Assembly: GCF_945957355.1 (NCBI RefSeq)
Contig: NZ_CAMFKM010000003.1
Location: forward strand, 310,001 to 374,000
Direction of reading: 5' to 3'
Source: an uncultured Reyranella sp.
GTDB lineage: Bacteria > Pseudomonadota > Alphaproteobacteria > Reyranellales > Reyranellaceae
Length of the DNA stretch: 64,000 nt
This document shows positions 35,039 to 43,280 of the stretch, in pieces. The translations under genes were made by a program, and so were the position numbers. The notes under the pieces were generated by a model. That model did not search any database. It was not told where the DNA came from and worked only from the letters and a program-made list of their open reading frames with translations. The number at the start of each line of letters is the position of its first letter. The first letter of the stretch is position 1.

Positions 35039-36007
35039 ATGCTGTCAACTATCCGAGGCGCCCTCGCATGCCTGCTTGCGCTGGCCGTTGTGCAGCCGGC
35101 CGCCGCCCAGACGAACTGGCCGGACAAACCGGTCAAGATCGTGGTTGGCTTCACGGCGGGAAGCTCGACGGACGTCACGGCGCGGATGTTCGCACAGAAG
35201 TTTTCCGAGGCCTGGGGCCAACCGGTGATCGTGGAAAACATCGCCGGCAATTCGGGCGCGATCGGTGTCGACCGTGTCGCCAAGGCGGCGCCCGATGGAT
35301 ACACGCTGATGTGGTCGGGAAACGCCGCCATCACCATCCTGCCCTCGATGCAGGCCCTCCCGTTCGATCCGCTGAAGGATCTCACGCCGATCTCGACCTC
35401 GCTCGTCATGCCATCGCTGTTCATGGTGAACAACGATCTGCCGGTGAAATCGATCCCTGAGCTGATTGCCTACGCCAAGGCCAATCCGGGGAAACTGTCC
35501 TACGGCACGCCGGGCGTCGGCACGCCGCAGCACATTGCGGGCGAGCTGTTCTGCTTCCTGGCGGGCATCAGGATGGAGCACATTCCCTATCGCGGCGCGA
35601 ACATGGCGGATCTCATGAGCGGTGTGGTCCAGGTCGGCATCCAGAATGCCGGCGCGGCGATGCCGCTGGTACGCGACGGCCGCGTGCGCGGCATTGCGGT
35701 TACTTCGTTGAAGCGGACCCGGAGTGCGCCCAACCTGCCGACGCTCGCGGAGCAGGGCTTTCCGGGTTTCGAGGCGACTTCGTGGTTTGCCCTGCTCGGG
35801 CCTGCCGACCTGCCAAAGCCGATCGTGGACAAGGTGCGGGCGGAGTCGCTGAAGGTGCTGGCCGATCCCGAGATGGAAAAGAAATTCACCACCATGGGTC
35901 TCGACCTCCTCGGCAGCACGCCGGAGGAAACCCGGGCCGCCATAGCCGCCGACATCCCCAAGTGGGCCAAGGTCATCAAGGACGCAAACATCAAGACGGC
36001 GAAGTAG
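35039..36007 (+). CDS. Bug/TctC-family periplasmic solute receptor (copy 2)
   Basis: A 322-residue receptor. ATG 35039 with SD CGGAGG is chosen over the track start 34979. Signal peptide MLSTIRGALACLLALAVVQPAAAQ; core motifs PVKIVVGFTAGSSTDVTAR, VENIAGNSGAIGVDRVA and PTLAEQGFPGFEATSWF. It is clearly related to the 13.4-kb copy but not a recent duplicate. It is divergent from the XRE regulator with 192 bp between them. The ligand is unknown. Confidence 0.9.
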   Translation: MLSTIRGALACLLALAVVQPAAAQTNWPDKPVKIVVGFTAGSSTDVTARMFAQKFSEAWGQPVIVENIAGNSGAIGVDRVAKAAPDGYTLMWSGNAAITILPSMQALPFDPLKDLTPISTSLVMPSLFMVNNDLPVKSIPELIAYAKANPGKLSYGTPGVGTPQHIAGELFCFLAGIRMEHIPYRGANMADLMSGVVQVGIQNAGAAMPLVRDGRVRGIAVTSLKRTRSAPNLPTLAEQGFPGFEATSWFALLGPADLPKPIVDKVRAESLKVLADPEMEKKFTTMGLDLLGSTPEETRAAIAADIPKWAKVIKDANIKTAK

Positions 36008-36015
36008 CCGCCGGC

Positions 36016-36390
36016 TCAGTACTCTTCGATCACCTGTCCGTTGGGATGGATCGTGACCCTCTTCGGCACGCCCTGAGGCCGGGTCGGCACGGGGTCGCGG
36101 CTGACCCTGGCGCGCCAGGAGCCGTCATTCTGCTCTTCCAGTCTCTGAACCTTGTAGCCCTGGTTCTCGAGTCGGTCGCGCTGCAGGGAGTAGGTGTTGG
36201 GCTGCGGCGCCGGCGGCGCCATGACCGGCGCGGGCGGGGCGACGGGAGGCGGCGGCAGGGCGCCGGGCGACATGGTGTCGGGCATGCGGCCGCCATTGCC
36301 GATCGAGCCTGGCACCAATTGGCCGAAGGCCGTGTCCGCCGCGGCGACCAGGGCCATCACGAAGACGAGGGTGAGCAGGGTGGGACGCAT
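36016..36390 (-). CDS. small secreted protein with PepSY-like C-terminus (paralog 1 of 3)
   Basis: A 124-residue exported protein: signal peptide MRPTLLTLVFVMALVAAADTAFG, a Pro-rich middle (LPPPPVAPPAPVMAPPAPQP), and a C-terminal domain LENQGYKVQRLEEQNDGSWRARV ending VTIHPNGQVIEEY. The last part aligns with two other window proteins (39662-39994 and 45903-46202), suggesting a PepSY/SPY-like fold: a helix, then a GxW beta-turn, then a D/N-x-x-G tail. Function unknown. Start at 36390; the track ORF begins too far upstream. Confidence 0.7.
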   Translation of the reverse strand: MRPTLLTLVFVMALVAAADTAFGQLVPGSIGNGGRMPDTMSPGALPPPPVAPPAPVMAPPAPQPNTYSLQRDRLENQGYKVQRLEEQNDGSWRARVSRDPVPTRPQGVPKRVTIHPNGQVIEEY

Positions 36391-36445
36391 GCGGTTTATA
36401 TAGGGTGTCTGCCCCGGTCTTGCTAAGAGGGGGCGGGGGAACCGA

Positions 36446-37912
36446 ATGAAGATCAAGGGCGCGGCGTCGCGTAAGTTGCTTTCCGATATCCTGGCGTCGG
36501 CCGCCCACGCCGCGCCCTTGCCCAAGGTCCTGGGCCCCATCAGCATCGTGTTCATGGGCATCGGCGCCATCATCGGCGCCGGCATTTTCGTCCTGACAGG
36601 CACGGCCGCGGCCCTCTATGCCGGGCCCGCCGTGGTCGTGTCCTTTATGCTGGCCGGCATCGCCTGTGCGTTCGTGGCGCTCTGCTACGCGGAGCTGGCG
36701 GCGCTGATGCCCGTTTCCGGCAGCACCTATACCTACACCTATGCGAGCCTGGGCCAGCTCGCGGCATGGCTGGTCGGCTGGAACCTCATCCTCGAATATT
36801 CGATCGGTGCGGCTGCAGTCGCCGTCGGCTGGTCGGGTTACTTCAACGGCACTCTGGCCTCCGTCGGTCTTGCCATTCCGCCCCGGCTGTCGGTCTCGAC
36901 CGGCCAGGCCGTCCAGCTCGCCGACGGCTCGACGACGACCGCGATTGCCAACCTGCCGGCCGCGGCGATCGTGGCGCTTCTGACGCTCCTGCTGGTCCTG
37001 GGGACGCGCGAGTCGGCGCGACTCAACAACTTCATGGTGGCGCTCAAGCTGCTCGTCATCCTGGCGTTCATCGGCTTCGGGATCAGCCATGTCTCGGTCG
37101 CGAACTGGCAGCCGTTCGTGCCGCCGAATGCCGGCACATTCGGGACCTTCGGATGGAGCGGCGTCCTGCACGGCGCCTCGGTCGTATTCTTCACCTACAT
37201 CGGATTCGACGCCGTCTCCAATTGTGCGCAGGAAGCAAGGCGGCCCCAGCGCGACATGCCGATCGGCATCCTGGGCGCACTCGTGATCTCGACGGTCCTC
37301 TATGTGATGGTGGCGGGCGTGCTGGTCGGCGTCGTGCCGTACCATCAACTGAACGTGGCGGCCCCGGTCGGGCTGGCGGTCGATCACATGGGCATTGGCT
37401 GGTTCGCCGCGCTGATCCAGCTCGGCGCAATGATCGGGATCACGACGGCGATCCTCGTTCTGCTCTACGGACAGGGTCGGATTTTCGCGACCATGGCAAA
37501 TGACGGCCTGATGCCGTCGCTGTTCAGCCGCGTTCATCCGCGGCTGAAGACGCCCTGGATGAGTCAGATCCTGATCGGCTTGATCGTGGCTGCAATCGCC
37601 GCCGTGGCCCCGATCGAGACGCTGAGCGAGCTGGTCGGCGTGGGCACGCTGTTCTCGTTCCTGATGGTCTGTGCGTCGGTGGTGAGGCTTCGACACCTGG
37701 AGCCGCATGCCCCGCGTCCATTCCGGGTACCCGCCGTCCCGTTGGTGCCGATACTCGGCATCCTGTCCTGCCTTGGCCTGATGGTCGGACTGGCGCCGGT
37801 GACATGGGCGCGACTCGTCCTCTGGATCGCGATCGGGCTGGTCATCTACTTCGCCTACGGCCGATCGCGCGCCACCCGTCGCTTGCCGGGTGGCGCTCAA
37901 AGCAGGGAGTGA
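36446..37912 (+). CDS. APC-family amino-acid permease (CAT/YfnA-like)
   Basis: A 488-residue inner-membrane transporter with about 12 helices. The APC signature is IGAIIGAGIFVLTGTAA in helix 1, followed by LCYAELAALMPVSGSTYTYTY in helix 2-3 and FFTYIGFDAVSNCAQEARRP in helix 6. These are typical of cationic or neutral amino-acid permeases. It is a single gene; its end overlaps the convergent benzoylformate decarboxylase gene by 16 bp, so the two transcripts are antisense at their ends. Confidence 0.92.
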   Translation: MKIKGAASRKLLSDILASAAHAAPLPKVLGPISIVFMGIGAIIGAGIFVLTGTAAALYAGPAVVVSFMLAGIACAFVALCYAELAALMPVSGSTYTYTYASLGQLAAWLVGWNLILEYSIGAAAVAVGWSGYFNGTLASVGLAIPPRLSVSTGQAVQLADGSTTTAIANLPAAAIVALLTLLLVLGTRESARLNNFMVALKLLVILAFIGFGISHVSVANWQPFVPPNAGTFGTFGWSGVLHGASVVFFTYIGFDAVSNCAQEARRPQRDMPIGILGALVISTVLYVMVAGVLVGVVPYHQLNVAAPVGLAVDHMGIGWFAALIQLGAMIGITTAILVLLYGQGRIFATMANDGLMPSLFSRVHPRLKTPWMSQILIGLIVAAIAAVAPIETLSELVGVGTLFSFLMVCASVVRLRHLEPHAPRPFRVPAVPLVPILGILSCLGLMVGLAPVTWARLVLWIAIGLVIYFAYGRSRATRRLPGGAQSRE

Positions 37913-39498
37913 CGTTTCCGCGTGAGGGGCACGACGACGACGCTCGCGCCAGGGCGGGCAAGGGCCGCGGCAACGGCCGCCGTCACCTGTGCGCCGGTCT
38001 TGGCCAGCGTCGCCGGTGCTCCGTAGCCTTTCGCCAGGGCTTCGAGATCGATGCCGGGCAGATCGAGGCCGGGCACGTTCGGTGTCTCCTCGAGTTCGGC
38101 GAAGGATTTCAAGATGGCATATTCGTGGTTCTGCAAGACGACGAAGACCACGTGCGCCTTCTGCTGAACCGCGGTGTAGAGCGCCTGGATCGAATACTGG
38201 AACGAGCCGTCTCCCATGAGGGCGATCACCGGCCGATTGCGACCGCTGCTTCGCTCCGCCAGTGCAAGCCCTACCGCAGCCGGCATGTCCCAGCCGAGGC
38301 CGCCAGAGGCGAAAGTGTAGAAGCTATCGGGCTTTGCGATGCGGAACTGGTCCTGCATCTCAGCCACGACGGAGGGCGCTTCCTCGACGAGCACGTAGTC
38401 CGCCGGGCAGGCGTCGCGGACAGCGGCCATGATCGCCTCGGCGGCCAAAGGCTGCGCTTCCATGTCGGGCTTCTTCGGCGCAGCGCGCAGGGGCGCGGAC
38501 ACGGATGAGGTCCGCTTCTTCAAGAACGGCTGGATCGCCTCGAGGAAGAGCTTGGCATCGGATACCAGACTGTCGCCGACCGGCGCCTTGGACGACATGT
38601 TCGGGTCGTCGGTGACGTGAAGCAACCGCATCCCCTTCGGCAGATAGTCTCCACCGACATAGGGATAGTAGCGGAAGACCGGCGCCCCGACGACGATCGC
38701 GAGGTCGTGGCCTTCCAGCTTCTTGCCCAGCGGGCCGATCGCGGACGGAAGCGCGCCGGCATGTTGGCGATGGCTTTCGGGGAAGGGCGTGCGCTCTGCA
38801 AAGGGCGCGGTCCAGACCGGGACGCCGAGCGCTTCGGCGAAGCGGACGCCCTCGTCCCACGCCTGGCTGCGGGCGATGTCCGAGCCATAGACGATGACGG
38901 GCGACCTGGCGGCATTGATGCGCTCCGCGAATTCGGCGACGCGCGCGGGATCGGGGCCGACGCGCGTGGCGATCGTGCGGAAGGCATCGATCTCGGGCAT
39001 CGGCCTGTCCCAGTCGTCGAGCGGTAGGGAAAGGAATACCGGTCCGGCAGGCTGCTGCAGGGCCGTCGCATAGGCGCGCATGAATGCGGCGGGGATGTCC
39101 TCGGCGCGCGAGGGCTCATACGACCACTTCACCCAAGGCCGCGGCAAAGTCACGGCGTCGATGTTGGTCAGGAGTGGCTCGAGCAGCAGCATCTCGCGGG
39201 TCTGCTGGCCGGCGGTGATGATCAAGGGAGTCTTGTTCTGGTAAGCGGTCACGATACAGCCGAGCGCGTTGCCCATGCCGGCCCCGGTATGCACGTTGAC
39301 GATGACCGGCTTGCGGAGACCCTGGGAGATGCCGTCGGCGATACCGACGACGCTGGCTTCCTGCAGGGCCAGCACGTAATCGAAATCTACAGGGAAATTC
39401 TTTAGGAACGTCTCTTCGGTCGAGCCAGGATTGCCGACGATGGTCGTCAGGCCAAGCTTGCGGAGCAGGTCGAAGGTTACGTCCTTGACGGTGCGCAT
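37897..39498 (-). CDS. mdlC: benzoylformate decarboxylase (ThDP-dependent)
   Basis: Decarboxylates benzoylformate to benzaldehyde, a step of mandelate breakdown. The 533-residue ThDP enzyme has the cofactor glutamate in GNPGSTEETFL, the aligned TVVALQEA-like segment VLALQEASVVGIADG, and the ThDP-Mg motif GDGSFQYSIQALYTA ending in QNHEY. NVHTGAGMGNALG and LPRPWVKWSYEPSRAEDIP favour benzoylformate decarboxylase over acetolactate synthase. No mandelate dehydrogenase or racemase is nearby, so the natural 2-oxo acid may differ. Confidence 0.85.
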   Translation of the reverse strand: MRTVKDVTFDLLRKLGLTTIVGNPGSTEETFLKNFPVDFDYVLALQEASVVGIADGISQGLRKPVIVNVHTGAGMGNALGCIVTAYQNKTPLIITAGQQTREMLLLEPLLTNIDAVTLPRPWVKWSYEPSRAEDIPAAFMRAYATALQQPAGPVFLSLPLDDWDRPMPEIDAFRTIATRVGPDPARVAEFAERINAARSPVIVYGSDIARSQAWDEGVRFAEALGVPVWTAPFAERTPFPESHRQHAGALPSAIGPLGKKLEGHDLAIVVGAPVFRYYPYVGGDYLPKGMRLLHVTDDPNMSSKAPVGDSLVSDAKLFLEAIQPFLKKRTSSVSAPLRAAPKKPDMEAQPLAAEAIMAAVRDACPADYVLVEEAPSVVAEMQDQFRIAKPDSFYTFASGGLGWDMPAAVGLALAERSSGRNRPVIALMGDGSFQYSIQALYTAVQQKAHVVFVVLQNHEYAILKSFAELEETPNVPGLDLPGIDLEALAKGYGAPATLAKTGAQVTAAVAAALARPGASVVVVPLTRKRHSLL

Positions 39499-39601
39499 GC
39501 CGAATGTCCCTCGTCAGACCGAGCGTGAAGGCCTGCATCCTAGACGGCGGCCATGACGGCGGCACGGCATTCTTTGCGGTGCCCGGACGCAGGCATACGA
39601 A

Positions 39602-39632
39602 CGGAGCGCCCCATGAGGGATAGGGCGCTCCG
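39602..39632 (-). terminator. hairpin downstream of the 39.7-kb secreted-protein gene
   Basis: CGGAGCGCCC (39602-39611) and GGGCGCTCCG (39623-39632) form a perfect 10-bp stem with an 11-nt loop. On the minus strand it is followed by TTCGT, a weak T-rich tail. It separates the small secreted-protein gene from the benzoylformate decarboxylase gene. Confidence 0.55.
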
Positions 39633-39661
39633 CCGTACCGCAGGCGTGTAGGGTGTGGCTC

Positions 39662-39994
39662 CTACTGCTCGCGGATATTTCCCTTCGGGTCGAGCGTCAC
39701 CGCGACCTCGACGTTGTTGCGCATCGCCTTGGCGGTCCAGTTGCCGGCCGTGTCCCGTGTCAACGACTTCACGCCGTTGTAGCCTTTCGCCTCGAGCTGG
39801 GCCTTGGCCGCAGCCTCGGCGGCCGTGGCGTTCGGCGAAGTTGCCGGCAAGTTGGTGTTCGGATTGCTGGTCTGGCCCGGCATCGAGTTCATGTCACGGC
39901 CGGCCGGCGTGCTCGGCTGCATCGTCTGCGCGAACGAGGCGGTGCCGATCCCGGTCATGGCAAGCGCGGCGAGCGTCATGAGGGTCTTCTTCAT
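39662..39994 (-). CDS. small secreted PepSY-like protein (paralog 2 of 3)
   Basis: A 110-residue exported protein: signal peptide MKKTLMTLAALAMTGIGTASFAQ, a low-complexity linker with Asn/Thr/Pro (TSNPNTNLPATSPN), then the C-terminal domain AKAQLEAKGYNGVKSLTRD, GNWTAKAMRNNVEVAVTLDP and KGNIREQ. The last 55 residues align closely with the 45.9-kb paralog. It is probably periplasmic. No function can be assigned. Confidence 0.78.
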   Translation of the reverse strand: MKKTLMTLAALAMTGIGTASFAQTMQPSTPAGRDMNSMPGQTSNPNTNLPATSPNATAAEAAAKAQLEAKGYNGVKSLTRDTAGNWTAKAMRNNVEVAVTLDPKGNIREQ

Positions 39995-40152
39995 GGTATT
40001 CCTCCGTGGCGGGTGAATGGCGTGGGCTGTGCCGGATCAACGTCGCCCCCGTGGAAGGTGTTGCATCGGATCGCAGAAAGCGATCGTCAGGAAATGGCCC
40101 TGATCTCAACGCGCTATCCGCACACTTCTCCAGCCGCTAATGACAAGTCTCG

Positions 40153-40599
40153 ATGAGCGATTTCGTCTTGAGCCATGGTGGTCTGTTCGCCGCCGCCTTC
40201 CTCGCCGCGACGGTGTTTCCCTTCCAGTCCGAACTGGTGCTGGTCGGCCTGCTGGTTGCCGAGCCGACCCATTGGCCCACGCTGCTGCTGGTGGCCAGCG
40301 TGGGCAATACGCTGGGATCGGCAGTCAACTGGGTCCTGGGCCGTTTGATCGAGCGCTACCATGACCGGGCGTGGTTTCCGGTGAAGGCGCGCGATTATGA
40401 GCGCGTCGAGCGCTGGTATGCCCGATGGGGTGTATGGTCCCTGCTGTTCGCATGGTTGCCGTTCGGCGGGGACGCCCTCACCGTGGTGGCCGGCGCGATG
40501 CGAACGCCGCTGCTGCCGTTCCTCGTGCTGGTCGCGATCGGCAAGACGGCCCGGTATGCCGTCCTTGTCGCTGCAACGGTGGGATGGTTCGTCGGGTGA
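40153..40599 (+). CDS. YqaA/DedA-like membrane protein
   Basis: A 148-residue inner-membrane protein of the VTT/SNARE-associated (DedA superfamily) small branch, as in E. coli YqaA. It starts MSDFVLSHGGLFAAAFLAAT and has TVFPFQSELVLVGLL, a glycine-rich helix with VGNTLGSAVNWVLGR, and the amphipathic loop RVERWYARWGVWSLLFAWLPFGGDALTVVAG. Larger relatives act in lipid flipping and membrane energetics; the role here is unknown. The next gene's sigma-54 promoter begins 9 bp after its stop. Confidence 0.85.
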   Translation: MSDFVLSHGGLFAAAFLAATVFPFQSELVLVGLLVAEPTHWPTLLLVASVGNTLGSAVNWVLGRLIERYHDRAWFPVKARDYERVERWYARWGVWSLLFAWLPFGGDALTVVAGAMRTPLLPFLVLVAIGKTARYAVLVAATVGWFVG

Positions 40600-40607
40600 A
40601 AACTGCG

Positions 40608-40623
40608 TGGCACCGAATTTGCT
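40608..40623 (+). promoter_or_regulatory. near-perfect sigma-54 promoter of the SBP/amidohydrolase operon
   Basis: TGGCACCGAATTTGCT fits TGGCAC-N5-TTGCW at every defined position, with GG (40609-40610) and GC (40621-40622) 10 bp apart. A start site near 40633 gives a leader of about 27 nt, with SD GGAGG at 40651 before ATG 40661. It marks this operon as RpoN-dependent and probably nitrogen-controlled. Confidence 0.7.
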
Positions 40624-40660
40624 TCCTCTCGCAGTGCTCGACACGGACAGGGAGGCAGCC

Positions 40661-41659
40661 ATGCAGTCATCATCGTTCCGCCGACGTACCGGATTGGCGG
40701 CGCTTGCGCTGACGCTGCTGTCCGCCATGCCGGCGCTGGCCCAGGACAAGGTCCGCTTCCAGACCGACTGGATCCCGTCAGGCGAGCACGCGATGTACTA
40801 TGGCGCGTGGAGCAAGGGCATCTACGCCAAGCACGGCATCGACATCACCATCACGCGCGGATACGGCTCCGGCGACACGGTCACCAAGGTGGCATCGGGC
40901 GCAGCCGATTTCGGCGTCGCCGACATCGCGGCCGTCATGACGGCAAGGGCCCGCACCAACGTGCCGGTCAAGACCATCGCCGTGCTCTACAATGAATCGC
41001 CGCATTCGCTGTTCGTGCTGAAGAGTTCGGGCATCACGACCTTCAAGGGCCTCGAGGGGAAGAAGATCGGCATTACCCCGGGCAACAGCCATCGCTTCTA
41101 TTTCCCCGAAGTCGCCAAGAAGGCGGGGACCGATCCCAACAAGCTGATCTGGACGAACATGGACGGGGCGGCGATGGCGGCGCAGCTCATCGCCAAGAAC
41201 ATCGATGCCGCGCCGTTCTATTCGATCCATTACTATTACATCAACAAGGCCGCGGTGAAGGCGGGCGAGGAGATCCTGCCGCTGCCGTTCGTCGAGGTCG
41301 GCTTCAAGATCTACGCCGCCTCGCTCATCACCACCGACAAGATGATCCAGGACAAGCCGGACCTGGTGAGGCGTTTCCTGGCCGCGACCAAGGAAGCCTT
41401 CGAATGGGCCGCGGCCAATCCCGAGGAAGCCTGCAAGCTGCATGTCGCGCGCTTTCCCGAGGTCGAGCTCGACGACTGCATGGGCAGCGTGAAGGCGGTG
41501 ATGAAGTTCGTCTTCAACGACCACAGCAAGGAATTCGGCTGGGGCAAGGAAAGCCCGGAGCGGCTCAAGTTCTCGTGGGAGACGATCGCCACGGCGAACG
41601 AGCTGAAGCCCGGGTTCGACTACAAGACCGCGATCGACACGAGCAAGGTCACCAAGTAG
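40661..41659 (+). CDS. NMT1/SsuA-like ABC transporter periplasmic binding protein
   Basis: A 332-residue receptor of the nitrate/sulfonate/taurine/pyrimidine-precursor type. ATG 40661 follows SD GGAGG. Signal peptide FRRRTGLAALALTLLSAMPALAQ, then VRFQTDWIPSGEHAMYYGAW (as in ThiY/RutR-regulated pyrimidine binders), GYGSGDTVTKVASGAADFGVAD and FKGLEGKKIGITPG. It is first in an SBP-ATPase-permease-amidohydrolase operon behind a strong sigma-54 promoter. The W-x-P-S-x-E-H opening suggests an aromatic or pyrimidine-like ligand (inference). Confidence 0.9.
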   Translation: MQSSSFRRRTGLAALALTLLSAMPALAQDKVRFQTDWIPSGEHAMYYGAWSKGIYAKHGIDITITRGYGSGDTVTKVASGAADFGVADIAAVMTARARTNVPVKTIAVLYNESPHSLFVLKSSGITTFKGLEGKKIGITPGNSHRFYFPEVAKKAGTDPNKLIWTNMDGAAMAAQLIAKNIDAAPFYSIHYYYINKAAVKAGEEILPLPFVEVGFKIYAASLITTDKMIQDKPDLVRRFLAATKEAFEWAAANPEEACKLHVARFPEVELDDCMGSVKAVMKFVFNDHSKEFGWGKESPERLKFSWETIATANELKPGFDYKTAIDTSKVTK

Positions 41660-41669
41660 GGGGCGGGAA

Positions 41670-42452
41670 GTGATCTCGCTCAATCGGGTCACGCGCATCT
41701 TCAACAGTCGTGACGGAGACCAGGTCACGGCGCTCCAGGACGTGTCGCTGGAGATCGGCCGCAACGAGTTCATCACTCTCGTGGGGCCCTCGGGCTGCGG
41801 CAAGTCCACCCTGTTGCGCATCGTGGCCGGCCTGATCCTGCCGACGGCGGGCCGGGCCTTCATCGGAGGGCAGGAGATCACCGAGCCGAGGGCGGAAACC
41901 GGGATCGTGTTCCAGGCGCCGACACTGCTGCCCTGGGCCAGCGTGCTCGACAACGTGCTGTTCCCGCTGCGCATGATGCACCGCATCGATTCCACCAGCA
42001 CCGACAAGGCGATGGCGCTACTCAAGCTGGTCGGCCTCCAGGGCTTCGAAGGCAAGTCGCCGCGCGAGCTGTCGGGCGGGATGCAGCAGCGGGTCGCCAT
42101 CTGCCGGGCGCTGGTGCACGATCCGGACATCCTGCTGATGGACGAGCCGTTCGGGGCGCTCGACGCGCTGACGCGCGAAGAGATGACCATGGAGCTGCTG
42201 CGCATCTGGAGCGAGCGGCCCAAGACCGTGCTGTTCGTGACGCACTCGATCACGGAGGCCGTTGTGCTGGCCGATCGCGTGGTCGTGATGTCGCCGCGGC
42301 CCGGCCGGATCGCCGAGATCATCGATATCGGCCTGCCGCGCCCGCGCAGCTTCGAGACGGAGGCCTCGCCGGAATTCCACGAGGCCAGCCAGCGCATCCG
42401 CCAACTCATCTTCGGAACACGCCATGTCGGTCCAGGCCGCGCCGCCGCTTGA
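41670..42452 (+). CDS. SsuB/TauB-like ABC transporter ATP-binding protein
   Basis: A 260-residue ATPase with GTG start 41670. Walker A is GPSGCGKSTLLRIVAG, the signature LSGGMQQRVAICRAL, Walker B DILLMDEPFGALD, and the switch His is in LFVTHSITEAVVLADRVVVM. LPWASVLDNVLFPLRM is typical of the nitrate/taurine importer ATPases. The 3' end overlaps the permease gene by 29 bp. Confidence 0.94.
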   Translation: MISLNRVTRIFNSRDGDQVTALQDVSLEIGRNEFITLVGPSGCGKSTLLRIVAGLILPTAGRAFIGGQEITEPRAETGIVFQAPTLLPWASVLDNVLFPLRMMHRIDSTSTDKAMALLKLVGLQGFEGKSPRELSGGMQQRVAICRALVHDPDILLMDEPFGALDALTREEMTMELLRIWSERPKTVLFVTHSITEAVVLADRVVVMSPRPGRIAEIIDIGLPRPRSFETEASPEFHEASQRIRQLIFGTRHVGPGRAAA

Positions 42453-43254
42453 AGAGCGGCCGAAGCCGCCCCGACGACGAAGGAGGAGCGCCGCCCTCTA
42501 TGAGATGGTGGTGCCGCTGCTGGCCACGATCGGGCTGTTCGTGGCATGGGAGGGCGCTTGCCGCCTCTTCCAGATTCCTGGCTATCTCGTGCCGTCGCCG
42601 GTCGATATCTGGAACGAAACGATGGCCATCGGCCCCACCGTGGCCGGCCATACGATGGCGACCTTCAAGACCGTCATGCTGGGGTTCGTGGTCTCGATCC
42701 TCATCAGCCTGCCGCTGGCGGTAGTCCTCACCGCTTCGCCCGCCATCGCGGCGGCCGTCTATCCCTTCCTGGTCTGGACCCAGTCGATCCCCAAGGTAGC
42801 GCTCGCTCCGATCCTCGTGGTGTTGCTCGGAACCAACGAATTGCCGCGCATCGTCATCACCGTGCTGGTGGCGTTCTTCCCGCTGGTCATCTCGATCGCG
42901 ACCGGGCTCCTCTCGGTACCTCCGGAGCTGATCGAACTGAGCCGTGCCTGCCGCGCCTCGAAGCTCAGCGAGTTGCTGCGGATCAGGCTACCCTATGCGA
43001 TTCCCTTCATCTTCGCAGGCCTCAAGGTCGCGATCTCGCTCGCCGTTGTCGGCGCCGTCGTCGCCGAGTTCGTCAACGCCGATGCCGGATTGGGTTTCCT
43101 GATCCAGACCTCGACGGCGTTCTTCAAGGTGCCCGTGGCATTCGGGGCACTTATCATCCTGTCGGTGATGGGTGTCGTTCTGTTCCAGATCGTGGTGGTC
43201 GCCGAACGGGTGTTCTTCCCATGGTCGAGCAGCAATGCGACTCCGGGTGCCTGA
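42424..43254 (+). CDS. SsuC/TauC-like ABC transporter permease
   Basis: A 276-residue permease with a Pro/Arg-rich cytoplasmic N-terminus (PPLEERPKPPRRRRRSAA) and about six helices. The family motifs are FVVSILISLPLAVVLTAS, WTQSIPKVALAPILVVLLG and the EAA loop LIELSRACRASKLSELLRIRL. It overlaps the ATPase gene by 29 bp, so translation is coupled. The amidohydrolase gene begins 26 bp downstream. Confidence 0.92.
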   Translation: MSVQAAPPLEERPKPPRRRRRSAALYEMVVPLLATIGLFVAWEGACRLFQIPGYLVPSPVDIWNETMAIGPTVAGHTMATFKTVMLGFVVSILISLPLAVVLTASPAIAAAVYPFLVWTQSIPKVALAPILVVLLGTNELPRIVITVLVAFFPLVISIATGLLSVPPELIELSRACRASKLSELLRIRLPYAIPFIFAGLKVAISLAVVGAVVAEFVNADAGLGFLIQTSTAFFKVPVAFGALIILSVMGVVLFQIVVVAERVFFPWSSSNATPGA

Positions 43255-43280
43255 CCGACTGCGCAAGGGGAGTGTGTGAT

